Below, in pieces: positions 18,013 to 28,023 of a DNA stretch of 64,000 nucleotides. The DNA is taken from positions 112,295 to 176,294 of the forward strand of contig NZ_JACSCW010000007.1 of assembly GCF_014333585.1 (NCBI RefSeq), read 5' to 3'. The DNA is from Hymenobacter sp. BT188 (GTDB lineage Bacteria > Bacteroidota > Bacteroidia > Cytophagales > Hymenobacteraceae). The position numbers were made by a program, and so were the translations under genes. A model generated the notes under the pieces. It saw nothing but the letters and a program-made list of their open reading frames with translations, was not told the origin of the DNA and did not search any database. Position 1 is the stretch's first letter. Each line of letters begins with the position of its first letter.

Positions 18013-18426
18013 TTAAGCCACAGTTCCTGCCCGCCCTGGGTCCTGCCCCAGCTGTTGCAGCACCGTCACCAGCTGCTCCCCCATCCGGTCAATCTGCGTC
18101 AGCCCCCGGCGGGCTTCTTCGATCTGCCCACGGCCGTGCTGCGCCGCCAGCTCGCGCCCCGTGCGGAGCATGTCCAGCAGCAGCCTTTCGGCTTCCCGCA
18201 CCTCGGGTTGCCCCAAGAATTTAGGCTTGATGACGGTGCTCAGCCACTGGCCCAGTGCGTTGCCCTGGGGCAAAAACAAGGCCTCGTCCGCCTCCCGCAC
18301 GCCGTAGAGCACCGAGCGCAGCTGCGACTTAAACAGAATCTGTTTAATGCGGGCCTGCTGCATATCAAGGGTGTTTAAATCCATCGGTAAGGGCGTTGAA
18401 AGGGGTATAAGCGCACTGACCGTCAT
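18013..18426 (-). CDS. CZB-like helical protein without clear zinc ligands
   Basis: A 137-residue, mostly alpha-helical soluble protein; the real start may be the internal ATG of MDLNTLDMQQ. The arrangement of QILFKSQLRSVLYG, ALGQWLSTVIKPKFLG and AERLLLDMLRTGRELAAQHG followed by a final helix resembles the chemoreceptor zinc-binding (CZB) domain. However, the ligand histidines and cysteine of CZB (for example CxLGKW) are not present. Its start overlaps the stop of the PAS gene as TGATG, so the two are coupled. It may be a small sensory or adaptor protein; the CZB link is inference. Confidence 0.55.
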   Translation of the reverse strand: MTVSALIPLSTPLPMDLNTLDMQQARIKQILFKSQLRSVLYGVREADEALFLPQGNALGQWLSTVIKPKFLGQPEVREAERLLLDMLRTGRELAAQHGRGQIEEARRGLTQIDRMGEQLVTVLQQLGQDPGRAGTVA

Positions 18427-19739
18427 CAGGAAGCCGCAGGGATTGGGGGCGAGGCGGCGAGAGCCTGCAACTGGTGCCGGGCTTCCACCAGTTCGGTCAC
18501 ATCGAAGGCAAAACTGAAAATGCCTACAATTACTCCGTTTTCGCGGAACGCCTGGTACACAAAGTCAAAGTAGCGCGACTCCATCTGGCCCGTGGCCCGA
18601 CGGTGCAGCTGCAGGAGCATCTGCTTGCCGTAGTAAGGCTCCCCCGTCTGGTAGACGTGGTCGAGCAGGCCGATGAAGCCTTGTTCCGCCGCTTCGGGCA
18701 CGATGTCCAGCACCGTGCGGCCCACCAGCTCGTCGGTGGCAAAGAGCTCGTGGTAGCGGGGGTTGGCGAACTCAAACACGTACTGCGGGCCCCGCACAAT
18801 GGCCACCAGCGCTGGGGCCTGCTGAAACAAAGTGTAGAAGGTCTCGCGCTGGCTTTGCGCCAGCTGAAACGCCTGGTAGGCTTGGTCCGAAAGGGCGGCC
18901 TGTTCCTCGTTGGCCTGCAGCAGCTCCAGGACCAGGGCCTTCTGGTCGTGGATGTCCACCGAGCAACCCACCCACATGCTCACTTCGCCCGTGGCTGTGT
19001 GCCGCGGAAAGCCCCGGGCCAGCACCCAGCGGAAGGCACCATCGGCGCCGCGCAGGCGGTACTCCGTCTGGTAGGATTCACCCGATTCGTAGGCCTTGCG
19101 CCAGGCAGTAGCAGCCGACTCCCGGTCGTCCGGGTGGACCCCCTCGAGCCAGCCAAAGGCCACCTCCTGCGCCATTTCCCGCCCCGTGAACGTGAGCCAG
19201 CGCTGGTTGAAGTAGTCCGACGAGCCGTCCGCGCGGGTGGTCCACACCATTACCGGCAACGACTCCAGGATGAACTTCGACCGCTCCTGGCTTTCCCGCA
19301 AGTCGCGCTGCATGGCACGGGCCCGCTTTTCGGCCCCGTGCTGCTCCGTGACGTCGCTGGTTTTCAGCAGGATGGCTTGCAGGTTGCCCTGCGCGTCCAG
19401 CTGCGGGTAGTTGGTGGTTTCCCAGTACCGCTCTTCCAGGCCCCCGCCCTGCTCGGCGGAGCGCTGCATGTCATAGCGAATCCGGGGCATCGTGTGCGGG
19501 GCCGCGTGCTCGCGCACGTAATCCAGCGAATCGGCAAACACCTGCCAGTCGTTTTGCTCGTCGCGCGGAAACACCTCGAACACGTCGCGGCCTACGATGG
19601 CCTCGCGCTGCTTGAAGGTCACGGCCAAATACAGGTCACTCGCGTCCAGAATGGTGTAGTCTGGGGTCAGGAGCAGGTAGTACTCCGGCAGTTGCCACAA
19701 GGGGTAAAAGGTGCCGGGGGCAGAAAGCGAAAGGGTCAT
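18426..19739 (-). CDS. Triple-PAS sensory protein without a kinase domain
   Basis: The ATG at 19739 gives 437 residues made of about three PAS domains: one around YYLLLTPDYTILDASDLYL, one around PVMVWTTRADGSSDYFNQRW with the PAC-like YRLRGADGAFRWVLARG, and one around APALVAIVRGPQYVFEFANP. Short coiled coils (EKRARAMQRDLRESQERSKF; ELLQANEEQ) connect them. The protein ends soon after the third PAS (SFAFDVTELVEARHQL) with no HisKA, HATPase, GGDEF or output domain. It sits between a STAS-like gene (43 bases upstream) and the CZB-like gene (overlapping). It presumably relays a signal by protein contacts. Confidence 0.88.
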   Translation of the reverse strand: MTLSLSAPGTFYPLWQLPEYYLLLTPDYTILDASDLYLAVTFKQREAIVGRDVFEVFPRDEQNDWQVFADSLDYVREHAAPHTMPRIRYDMQRSAEQGGGLEERYWETTNYPQLDAQGNLQAILLKTSDVTEQHGAEKRARAMQRDLRESQERSKFILESLPVMVWTTRADGSSDYFNQRWLTFTGREMAQEVAFGWLEGVHPDDRESAATAWRKAYESGESYQTEYRLRGADGAFRWVLARGFPRHTATGEVSMWVGCSVDIHDQKALVLELLQANEEQAALSDQAYQAFQLAQSQRETFYTLFQQAPALVAIVRGPQYVFEFANPRYHELFATDELVGRTVLDIVPEAAEQGFIGLLDHVYQTGEPYYGKQMLLQLHRRATGQMESRYFDFVYQAFRENGVIVGIFSFAFDVTELVEARHQLQALAASPPIPAAS

Positions 19740-19782
19740 AGCAGTAGTAGGTACCAAAGGGGAACATGGGGCGCGGCCGCCC

Positions 19783-20181
19783 TTACATGCGCTGCAGCCA
19801 GGCCGCCGCCGTGTCCCGGTTCTGAAAAGTCATGATGCTGATGCCGGCCGCGGTATGCTCCACGGCCAGCTGCGCCGACAGCTGGCTGTAGCGCTCGGGC
19901 GAATATACCCAGGAGAAGTGTCGGCACCCCGCCTCGTACAGCAGGGGGAAGAACACGTTGCTGCCCCATTTGGCGGCGTCGGCCCACAGGCCCGTAACGT
20001 GGGTGTTGTCGTTGAGCACTTTCGTGCAGCGTTCCTGCCGTAATAGCTCCAGCAGCTTCAGGGCCCCAGCCATCACTGATTCATCATCTAGGGCGCCGTG
20101 CCAGTCCAGGTATAGCCAGTCGTTGGCAAAGTCGTAAGAAATGGTGAGCGTGGGCGCGTCGTACAGGGTTTGCAGGGCCAT
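19783..20181 (-). CDS. STAS/SpoIIAA-like protein
   Basis: The ATG at 20181 (MALQTLYD) gives 132 residues. The alternating pattern TISYDFANDWLYLDWHG, SVMAGALKLLELL, CTKVLNDNTHVTG and a C-terminal SIMTFQNRDTAAAWL is that of SpoIIAA-like/STAS-related folds found as partners of PAS sensors in Bacteroidota. No serine in the canonical anti-anti-sigma phosphorylation position can be assigned. It heads the three-gene sensory operon. An upstream extension starting at 20232 is possible but looks non-coding. Confidence 0.6.
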   Translation of the reverse strand: MALQTLYDAPTLTISYDFANDWLYLDWHGALDDESVMAGALKLLELLRQERCTKVLNDNTHVTGLWADAAKWGSNVFFPLLYEAGCRHFSWVYSPERYSQLSAQLAVEHTAAGISIMTFQNRDTAAAWLQRM

Positions 20182-20764
20182 GGGTAGGATGTGTCTGCGG
20201 GCAGTACGCACCAGCCGGGCATAAGTTGGCAAATGGCTGTTTGAGCAGCAGCTTCACAACCCGTTGGTCCTAGGAGTAGAACCGGGTGAGACGCCTGGCA
20301 TTGGTAGAAGTTCTCCGGCTGAAATCCGGGCAAGTTGCGTAATTGCCCGGTACCACGGACCGGGACCAGGTGTTGACCGGGTAGGGACGAATCCTGCTTG
20401 GCGACGGTCAGTGGACGCCGGCGGGCGCGAGCCGCACCCCACGCCTACCAATGCCCCCAGAACAGGGCACCGACTACTCGCTTCCTGCCGGGCATTCCCC
20501 ACCTCCTGCTTGTGTGCTTCCTTCCTGCTATCAAGCTGATAGGTAGCGGAAGGCTCCAGCGCGAATCCTGGCCTACGTGCCGCCCCAACGCGACGGGAAA
20601 ACGCGCCCGCCTCCTGCTCCCCTCAGGAGGATGGAACCAGCGTCCCCAGCGTAGTTATCGGGACCGGGTAAATGCGTAGCTTAGAGGACTAACGTTCTCT
20701 GTCTCAGCTTTCTTTTAGCCCACCCCGAGAAGTAGCTCGTGGCGTGGTCCTGCCTCCTGCTGCT
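20182..20764. other. Divergent intergenic region
   Basis: About 580 bases separating the minus-strand sensory operon from the plus-strand kinase gene. Both promoters must lie here. I see no conserved gene; open frames inside have composition unlike their neighbours and no recognisable motif. Confidence 0.4.
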
Positions 20765-23137
20765 ATGCGCTCTATTCTCTTGCTGGTGGCCTGCGGGCTG
20801 CTGTGTTTGGCTACCCCCACGGCGGCGCAATGGCCTCTAAACCCCGCCGCTTCGCCAACCACGCCGCTGGCCGGTTCCGGGCTGGGGGCGGTGCCAACCC
20901 CGGCGGCGACGGCGGCCCGCTACCGCTACTGGGAAGCCGACCCCGATTCCCTGCGCCAGGTGTTGACTACCCAGCGGGCGGACACGGCCCGCCTGCGCAC
21001 GCTCATGCACTTGGTTGATGTAGCGCCCCTGTGGAGTGCGACGAACCCGAACGAGGAAGAGACGGCGGAATTGGCCGTGCTCAGTGCCCGGCTGAGCCGG
21101 CCCGAGCAGCGCGCGTATCGGTTGCTGGCGGCGGGAAATTGCCTCTACCAAGTCAACGTCGTCGCGGCCGCCCTCGATAGCCTGCAGGCGGCCGTGGCGG
21201 CCTTTGACCGGCTGCATCGACCCGTGCCGTATGTGCTGGCGGCCACGGGCGTGCTATTCATCGAGCTGAACCAGCGAGAGGCCCGGGGCCGGTACTTTTT
21301 CGAGAAACTGGCCTATTACCGTCCGCGCGGGGCGACCGAAAACATGGCCATCTGCCACCATGGCTTAGGCGGCTATTACCTGGGGCGGGGCGACTACAAT
21401 CAAGCCCTGAGCCACTACTTGCAGGATGTGCCGCTGTATGGCTCCTTTAATCGCTCGACCTATTACAACCAGTTGGCTTCCGTTGGGGCCCGGTACGCCG
21501 AGTGGGGCAATACCGACAAGGCCTTACCTTACGTCCAACGGGCCGTAGCCGGACTGCGCCGCCACCGCCGTGACAGTTTCTATGCCTACAAAGTCCTGGC
21601 GGAGGTGCAGCTGCTGCGGCAGGACTACCCCGCCGCCCTCCACGCGCTGAACCAGGCCTTGCGGCCGCTGGAACGGGGACGGGAAATCTACCCCTGGGTT
21701 AAAAAGAAGGCCTATATCTTTCTGCTAAAAGGGGCCGTGCTGCTGGCCCAGCAACAGCCGCAGGAAGCCCGCCCGCTGCTCCTGGCAGCTCAGCAGTTGG
21801 TCGACTCGCTGCAGCTGCCCCTAACCGCGTCGGTTGGGAACCTGGAGGCAGATGCCACCTGGGCGCGGTACTACGTCGCCACGGGCAATGCCGCCCGGGC
21901 GGAGACCCATTGGCTGGCGGCCTACGGCAAAGCCCGGCAGGAGCAACGAACGTCCCTGCGCCTAGCCTACCTGCAGGAGTTGACCCGCTTCTACCAGCAG
22001 CAAGGACAACCTGACCCCGCGGCGCGCTATGCCGTAGCCGCCTTGGCCTTGGCCGACTCGCTCAACGCCAAGCAAGGCGCTTTGCACGTGGCCCAGTACG
22101 AAATCGAGCAAGCCGACCGCGCCCAGACGGCCCGTATTGCGGGCTTGCGGCAAGCCCAGCAGCAGGATGCCGCGCGGGCTCGCCGCCAGCGGAACCTCCT
22201 CTGGGCGGTACTGGCGGTATTGGCCCTGATTGGGGGCTTCTCGTTTTTACTCTGGCGCAGCAACCGGCTCAAGCAACGGGCCAATGAGCAGCTGGAGCAG
22301 CAGAAAGCGAAGCTGCAGGTCCAGCGCGACCAAACGACACAAGCCCTGACTGAACTGCGCACGACTCAGCAGCAACTCATGCAAAAAGAGAAAATGGCGA
22401 GCCTCGGGGAACTGACGGCGGGCATCGCCCACGAGATTCAGAACCCGCTCAACTTCGTGACTAACTTTTCGGACGTGAGTGCCGAGTTAATGTTGGAACT
22501 ACAAGAAGCCCACCTTGCGGGGGATGGCGAGGAAGTAACCGCGTTGGCCGGCGACGTAACTGAGAACCTGACCAAAATCCGGCAGCATGGGCAGCGGGCC
22601 TCTAGTATTGTAAGCGGCATGTTGGAACACGCCCGCCCCAGTACGGGCAAGCGGCAGCCCACCGACGTGAATGCGCTCTGCGAGGAATATTTGCGCCTAG
22701 CCTACCAGGGGCAGCGCACGAAAACGCCGTTGTTTGAGGCGGATGTAATCACGGATTTTGCCCCCCAGCTACCCCTGACAAATCTCGTAGCCGCCGACAT
22801 TGGCCGCGTGTTGCTGAACCTCTACAGCAACGCCTTTTACGCCCTGCACGCCCGGCAACAGGGAAGTCAGAAGGGGTATCAACCTACGCTCCGCGTCCAG
22901 ACGCGGCAGCGGGAGGGGCAGGTCGAAGTCCGGGTCCAGGACAATGGGGGCGGCATGAGCGCGGCCGTGCAAGCCAAAGTCTTCCAGCCCTTTTTTACCA
23001 CCAAGCCAGCAGGAATTGGCACCGGCCTGGGCCTCTCGCTGAGCTATGACATCATTACCCAAGGGTATGGGGGCTCGCTCACGGTCGAGAGCCAGGAAGG
23101 GGAGGGCAGCGCATTTGTGCTCTCGCTGCCGGCCTAG
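20765..23137 (+). CDS. TPR-domain sensor histidine kinase
   Basis: The ATG at 20765 begins a signal peptide (LLLVACGLLCLATPTAAQ); a GTG at 20744 is less likely. About 790 residues: a periplasmic domain of TPR-like helices (for example HGLGGYYLGRGDYNQALSHY, YPAALHALNQALRPLE) up to about residue 470, one transmembrane helix (LLWAVLAVLALIGGFSFLLW), a coiled coil, an HisKA domain with MASLGELTAGIAHEIQNPLN (histidine 556), and an HATPase with N-box LLNLYSNAFYAL, VQDNGGGMS and FFTTKPAGIGTGLGLSLSYD. All catalytic boxes are intact. No response regulator is adjacent, so it is an orphan kinase. It is the intact relative of the pseudogene at 5441-6590. Confidence 0.93.
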   Translation: MRSILLLVACGLLCLATPTAAQWPLNPAASPTTPLAGSGLGAVPTPAATAARYRYWEADPDSLRQVLTTQRADTARLRTLMHLVDVAPLWSATNPNEEETAELAVLSARLSRPEQRAYRLLAAGNCLYQVNVVAAALDSLQAAVAAFDRLHRPVPYVLAATGVLFIELNQREARGRYFFEKLAYYRPRGATENMAICHHGLGGYYLGRGDYNQALSHYLQDVPLYGSFNRSTYYNQLASVGARYAEWGNTDKALPYVQRAVAGLRRHRRDSFYAYKVLAEVQLLRQDYPAALHALNQALRPLERGREIYPWVKKKAYIFLLKGAVLLAQQQPQEARPLLLAAQQLVDSLQLPLTASVGNLEADATWARYYVATGNAARAETHWLAAYGKARQEQRTSLRLAYLQELTRFYQQQGQPDPAARYAVAALALADSLNAKQGALHVAQYEIEQADRAQTARIAGLRQAQQQDAARARRQRNLLWAVLAVLALIGGFSFLLWRSNRLKQRANEQLEQQKAKLQVQRDQTTQALTELRTTQQQLMQKEKMASLGELTAGIAHEIQNPLNFVTNFSDVSAELMLELQEAHLAGDGEEVTALAGDVTENLTKIRQHGQRASSIVSGMLEHARPSTGKRQPTDVNALCEEYLRLAYQGQRTKTPLFEADVITDFAPQLPLTNLVAADIGRVLLNLYSNAFYALHARQQGSQKGYQPTLRVQTRQREGQVEVRVQDNGGGMSAAVQAKVFQPFFTTKPAGIGTGLGLSLSYDIITQGYGGSLTVESQEGEGSAFVLSLPA

Positions 23138-23248
23138 GAGCTGGAAACCCTGGCCTGACGATGCCTGCTATTGGGGTGTTCCGCCATCTGCCCCATGATA
23201 GAATGGCCGTGTCATCCGCGCATCAGGTTACCAGGCACCTCGAATAGG

Positions 23249-24538
23249 TCATGGCGTGTCAGCACGCTTCGTCTTATCAACCCCCACCTGACCCGCTTTC
23301 ATCACCCACTTCACCTGCTGGATCACCACCTGGATGTCCTGCAGCGGGTCGCCTTTGACGGCCACGATGTCGGCTAAGTACCCAGGGGCGATAGCACCCA
23401 GCTCCTTTTCCAGGCCCAGCATTTCCGCTCCCGTGGTCGTGGCGGTCTGCAGGGCCTGCTCCGGGCTCATGCCCGCTTGGACAAACCATTCCAGCTCCCG
23501 CGTATTTTCCCCAAAGCCGGTGAAGACCGCATCCGACCCCATCGCGATTTTCACCTTGGCCTTTATCGCGCGCTTCAGGGTTTCAACATTCTTGCCTAGG
23601 TACTGATTCAGCCCCTCCACGGTCTGGGCATCATAGCCATATTCGTCCTTATGGGCGACATAGTAGCGGTTATGGTCGACGGTGGGCACGTAGATGATGC
23701 CTTGCTTGGCCATGGCCTTCAGGGTCGCGTCGTCCATATCAATGGCATGCTCCACCGTATTGGTGCCCGCCCGCACCGCCGCGCGGGCCCCGTCGGGGCC
23801 GTAGGAGTGAATGGCAATGCGCTTGCCCGCCTGGTGGGCCACGTCTACGGCCGCTTTCATCTCCTCGTAGCTGAAGGTTTGAAAGCCGGTCACGTCCTTG
23901 TCACTGCCCGTCGAGCCGTACATCTTGATCCAGTCCACCCCCGCGGCTAGTTGCTGGCGGGCCACGCGTTGCACGTCGGCCACCCCGTCACACTGCCCGG
24001 CATCGGGGATAGCCCCCACTTTATAGGGGCTGCTGGTCACATGCAAGCCATTGCCGGCCACCAACATGCGGGGTCCCAGCATGGCCCCGCGGTTGATAAG
24101 CTCGCGCAGGGCCAGGTCCATGTTGTCAAAGGAGCCCAGGTCGCGCACGGTCGTGACGCCCGTCTCCAGGGCTTTGCGGGCATTTTCCTGGGCCAGGAAG
24201 ACCGTCACGGGCGCGCTTAAGCTGCCCAGCTGCCCCCAGGGGGTGCTGCCGGGGGCCTTGTCCCAGTAGAAGGAGAGGTGGGTGTGGGCATCAATTAAGC
24301 CTGGAATGGCAGTATAGGCCCGTAAATCAATAGTTTCGGCCCCCGCTGGGATAGCGATGGCTTTCTCGGAACCTACTTGCATAATCCGGTCGGCGTTGAC
24401 CAGCACGACGGCGTTCGATATCACCTGGCCCTGGCCCGTGATGACGCTGCCAAAGCGCAGGGCCTTGACTTGGGCCGCGACCCGAGCAGGAAACCCGAAC
24501 GAAGTAAGAACGAAGAGTAGAAGAGAGAGGGGACGCAT
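23249..24538 (-). CDS. Exported amidohydrolase
   Basis: A 429-residue metal-dependent hydrolase with a signal peptide (FGFPARVAAQ). It has the amidohydrolase core: the metal motif GLIDAHTHLSFYW, WIKMYGSTGSDKDVTG supplying the bridging lysine, RIAIHSYGPDGARAAV and NTVEHAID with later histidines, and the catalytic aspartate in IAMGSDAVFTG. The pattern matches imidazolonepropionase-like or Xaa-Pro dipeptidase-type periplasmic amidohydrolases, which often act on dipeptides or cyclic amides. The substrate is not predictable. It is monocistronic and convergent with the TPR kinase, with about 110 bases between the ends. Confidence 0.92.
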   Translation of the reverse strand: MRPLSLLLFVLTSFGFPARVAAQVKALRFGSVITGQGQVISNAVVLVNADRIMQVGSEKAIAIPAGAETIDLRAYTAIPGLIDAHTHLSFYWDKAPGSTPWGQLGSLSAPVTVFLAQENARKALETGVTTVRDLGSFDNMDLALRELINRGAMLGPRMLVAGNGLHVTSSPYKVGAIPDAGQCDGVADVQRVARQQLAAGVDWIKMYGSTGSDKDVTGFQTFSYEEMKAAVDVAHQAGKRIAIHSYGPDGARAAVRAGTNTVEHAIDMDDATLKAMAKQGIIYVPTVDHNRYYVAHKDEYGYDAQTVEGLNQYLGKNVETLKRAIKAKVKIAMGSDAVFTGFGENTRELEWFVQAGMSPEQALQTATTTGAEMLGLEKELGAIAPGYLADIVAVKGDPLQDIQVVIQQVKWVMKAGQVGVDKTKRADTP

Positions 24539-25341
24539 ACTCGTTCATGGAGTTAGGAGCGTTGAAGCTAGAAAGTGTTTGAATTCTGTACTCATTGGTT
24601 TACTTCGCTTTTTCTAGCTAGGCTGACCGCAAGGACTTTTGTAAGCTTAATCCGCATGGGCTGGCCTCCCCCTTCACTGTTGGCCAAAGCCAGCGGCAGG
24701 GGTGGAAAGCACTATAATACGAACTACGGCGCCCTCATCCCTTCGAACTGGAGAAATCGGGGAAACTGACTTCGGTCAACCAACGTCCACCGAGTCCAGC
24801 TGCCGCAATATGCTTCGCTTTTCCCTAATATACGACCGGCACAGGCATCGCTGCGCTGGGAGCGCGCCACAGGTGGGAGCGCGCCACAGGGATAAACAGC
24901 CTAATTCAGCCCGAAGACAAGTGGATGCTCCCCGAACTTACTTCTCATACCTTTCGGGCCTGATCCGTGGAGCAGCAGATGCTGCTGGTGTGGCCGAGAG
25001 GAGCTGCTGGGATCGGCGGCAGACGGTGGGGCTCTAGCAGTTGCGCGGCTTTTGCTGCGCGGTGGATTACGGTGCCCAGACCAACGATATCCAGCCCCTG
25101 CGGAGCTTTCCGATGCGGCGTGCCTGGACGCGTACCTGGACAAGATTCGCTGGGACAGCTTAAGGTACCAGGGAAGTAGGCGGGAATGGTCGGGCTTGCG
25201 CCTGGGGTCCGACATGATCGGTTTATACGAGGGTTATGGCCTCGCACCGGGTGATGGCGCTCCTCTAGGGGGTGCTGAGCGTTCCCACAAGGGGCCCTTT
25301 TCCTAGAAACCGTGGTAGCGAAAAACCCCGGCTAGGGATAC
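24539..25341. other. Gene-poor region with a 17-bp tandem repeat
   Basis: About 800 bases between the amidohydrolase start and the TonB receptor end. No open frame here resembles a protein I know, and several overlap on both strands with arginine-rich shadow-like composition. A 17-bp unit is tandemly duplicated at 24858-24874 and 24875-24891 with one mismatch. Confidence 0.4.
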
Positions 25342-28023
25342 TTAGCGCCCGTACACGAGCGTCAGGTAATACAGCCCCCCCACCCGGGGGGCGCCTAGAT
25401 AGGAAACATAGGAGGTATTGAGCACGTTGCTGGCTCCCAGCTTCAAGCGCAGGGGAGCCGCGGGCAGGGTATAGCTCAGTTGGGCGTCCAGCGTGCCGTA
25501 GGCTTTCACCGTACCGGCGACCAGAAAGGTCTGGGAAATGTACCGGCTCTGCCAGCGGTAGTTTAGGCCCACGCCCACCTGGTGGTAGACGTCCTCGTTG
25601 GCCACGCTCAGGTTATAGGTCCAGCGCGGCGTGTTAAAGCCGTCCTCCAGTCCGTCCCCATTGTCGGGGCGCCGCAGGCGGGTATAGGTCGTGTGGGCCC
25701 CCAGCAGATAGCCGCCCCGTAGCTCCCAGCGCACCCCAGTGGAGGCGCCGTAGGTCGTGACCCGGCTCCGCGAATTCGTCCAGAGGCGGTAGCGGGCCTG
25801 CCCGGCGCGGGCATTCAGCGCCGTCGCTACCGTGGGTAGGTCGGCGGAGAGCAGGGGCACGCCGTCCGCCGCGACGGGCACGTAGGCTTCAACTTGCGCG
25901 ATAAAGTCGCGGTACGAATTATAGTAGCCATCAACGTCCACCAGCAGCCGGCCTTGGGGCAGGAAGACCGCTTTGTACCCCCCTTCCAGGGAGCGGATGT
26001 ACTCGGGGTGGAGGTAGGTGTAGGGATTTTTTACGAGGCGGCCCTGGTGTTCCAAAATCGCTTGCTGGCGTTTCTGGGTGGCTGACTGCGCCGACGGGTT
26101 GGCGTTGATGCTGGCGATAACGGCGGCGTTAAACGCATCAATGCTCGTACGCAGGTAACTATGCTCGAACACCCCGGCCGACATCACCCGCAGGCCCCCA
26201 ATGCGCTTGACTTGGCCGCTGTTGACGTTGGAAAAGCCCTCAAACAGGCTGGGAAAGCGGTAGCCACTCTGGTAGCTGAGCCGAACATGCTGCCGTTGGG
26301 TGGGCGAGAAAACCGCCGTCAACCGGGGGTTGGCTTTCAGGGCGAAGTAGTCGTTCTTATCCACCCGCAGCGTGGCCGTCAGCCGGAGTTGGTCGGCGAG
26401 CACGCGCCCGCCTACCTGCACGAAGCCACCGGTTTTGGCGTACGTTAACTTGTCGTGGAGCGGGTCCTGGCCGGGTTCGGGGTTGATAAAATAGTTGCCA
26501 TCGGGCACCACCAGGTAGGTGCGGTGCTCGGCCCCGGCCAGCAGGTCCACGGTGGCCGGCAACTTGCCGCCCCGCCGCAGTGCTTCCGCCACGTTGATCT
26601 GGGTCTCGGCGTGCAGCAGGGTCGCTATCACCCGCAGGGCGGCGCCCTGGTCCCAGTTGTTGATGGTCTGCAACTCTGCTAAGCGCTCGGTAAAGGCTTC
26701 CGTGCCGGATTGTAGGCGGCCCGCGTCGGCCGCCGCGCGGGCCCAGGCGTGGGCCTGGGTTATCGTTTGCCCTTCGGCTACCGCCGTGTGCCACGCGGCG
26801 CTATACGCCGCATTCCAGGGGGCATCGGGCTGAAAGCTCCGGTCCAGGTTCTCGCCCAGCGAGCGCAGGTTATAGCTCTGGCCCGTATTTTCGTGGGTTA
26901 GATACGTGCGCGCCTGCACCACGGGTGTGGTCAGGGTCAGCGCGTGCTGCTGCAGCGTGTAGTCCTGCAGCCGAAAGCGGTTGGCGCGCTGGTAGACGTT
27001 GTCGAAGTTGGCCACCCGGTAGGTGTAGGTCAGCTCCTCCGCGGGTCGGAAGCGGTAGTGCAGGGCCCCGTCGGCTTTGCGGTGCTGGACGGTATAGTCG
27101 ACTAACTCGGGCTCGCGGTAGCCGGTGCGGGCCACCGTGTACTGCTGGCCGCCGAGCGTGAGCGTGGTGCGGTTCGAGGACTCGTTGCCGTAGCTGTTGG
27201 TGGGGTCGCGGGCGGGATTGTCCGCGCCCAGCAAGCCCGTGGTAGCGTTGCCCTGGGCAAACAGGTCGGTCTGGTCGTTGGCCACCCAGTCGGCGGCCCG
27301 CAAATAGCTGCCGTTTACTTTAAAGGCCAGCTTGCCCGGCACCAGCACCCGCGCGTAGCGGACGCTCGTTTCCGTATACAAGAGGTCGGCGAGGCGGCGT
27401 GACCCCGAGGGGGGGCGGTTGCGCTCCCCGAGGTGATTGACGCCCGTTTGCTGGCGCAGGCTGAGCCCTGCGGAGGTGAATGGATTCTTGGTCTGGAAGG
27501 TAGCCAAGCCGTTAATGGCGTTGAGCCCGTAGAGGGCCGCGGCCGTGCCCGGCACCAGTTCCACGCGGTGTATATCGAGGTCGCTCGGCCCCAGCACGTT
27601 GCCGATAGGCCCGCCAATATGCGGGGATTGGTTATCGACCCCATCCACGAGTTGGGCAAAGCGGACGTTGGTGGTATTGGCAAAGCCCCGGGCGTTAATA
27701 ACCCGGAAGCCTAGGCTGGGCGTCAGGACCTGCACGCCCTTCAGGTGCTCCAGGGCGTCGAAAAACGTGGGGGCGGGCGTGAGCCGCAGGGCCCGGGCGG
27801 TGAGCTTTTCCACGGTGACGGGCGAGTGCAGCCAGCTTTCTTCCACCCGGGAGGCGGAAACGACCACCTCTTGCAAGGTGGTCCGGAGGGTGTCTTTCGG
27901 GACCGGCGCAGGCCTGTTCGCTTGGCTGTACGCCCCGCTGGCACTCAGGGAGGCGAAGGCTAGAAGCCTCATTCGGCGCGCGCTGGCAGTAATCCAAAAA
28001 GGCCGCATCCGAAGGGGCGTCAT
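25342..28023 (-). CDS. TonB-dependent outer-membrane receptor
   Basis: An 893-residue receptor. After the N-terminus a short TonB-box-like stretch TLQEVVVSASRVEES leads into a plug domain (FFDALEHLKGVQVL, RFAQLVDGVDNQSPHIGG, VELVPGTAAALYGLNAINGL). About 22 strands follow, ending in YLTLVYGR. It lacks the N-terminal carboxypeptidase-like domain of SusC proteins and no SusD lies beside it. It therefore resembles siderophore/metal-type receptors rather than glycan importers. The ligand is unknown. The start at 28023 gives an unusually long, charged pre-signal; the ATG of MRLLAFASL would give a better signal peptide. It appears monocistronic. Confidence 0.9.
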   Translation of the reverse strand: MTPLRMRPFWITASARRMRLLAFASLSASGAYSQANRPAPVPKDTLRTTLQEVVVSASRVEESWLHSPVTVEKLTARALRLTPAPTFFDALEHLKGVQVLTPSLGFRVINARGFANTTNVRFAQLVDGVDNQSPHIGGPIGNVLGPSDLDIHRVELVPGTAAALYGLNAINGLATFQTKNPFTSAGLSLRQQTGVNHLGERNRPPSGSRRLADLLYTETSVRYARVLVPGKLAFKVNGSYLRAADWVANDQTDLFAQGNATTGLLGADNPARDPTNSYGNESSNRTTLTLGGQQYTVARTGYREPELVDYTVQHRKADGALHYRFRPAEELTYTYRVANFDNVYQRANRFRLQDYTLQQHALTLTTPVVQARTYLTHENTGQSYNLRSLGENLDRSFQPDAPWNAAYSAAWHTAVAEGQTITQAHAWARAAADAGRLQSGTEAFTERLAELQTINNWDQGAALRVIATLLHAETQINVAEALRRGGKLPATVDLLAGAEHRTYLVVPDGNYFINPEPGQDPLHDKLTYAKTGGFVQVGGRVLADQLRLTATLRVDKNDYFALKANPRLTAVFSPTQRQHVRLSYQSGYRFPSLFEGFSNVNSGQVKRIGGLRVMSAGVFEHSYLRTSIDAFNAAVIASINANPSAQSATQKRQQAILEHQGRLVKNPYTYLHPEYIRSLEGGYKAVFLPQGRLLVDVDGYYNSYRDFIAQVEAYVPVAADGVPLLSADLPTVATALNARAGQARYRLWTNSRSRVTTYGASTGVRWELRGGYLLGAHTTYTRLRRPDNGDGLEDGFNTPRWTYNLSVANEDVYHQVGVGLNYRWQSRYISQTFLVAGTVKAYGTLDAQLSYTLPAAPLRLKLGASNVLNTSYVSYLGAPRVGGLYYLTLVYGR

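Noticed and set aside
18474..19835. Plus-strand open frame of 453 codons
   Set aside because: It mirrors the PAS-domain gene on the minus strand; no motif, and biased composition.
20264..20679. Small frames between the sensory operon and the TPR kinase
   Set aside because: Overlapping frames on both strands, Arg/Pro-rich, no motif and no plausible start context.
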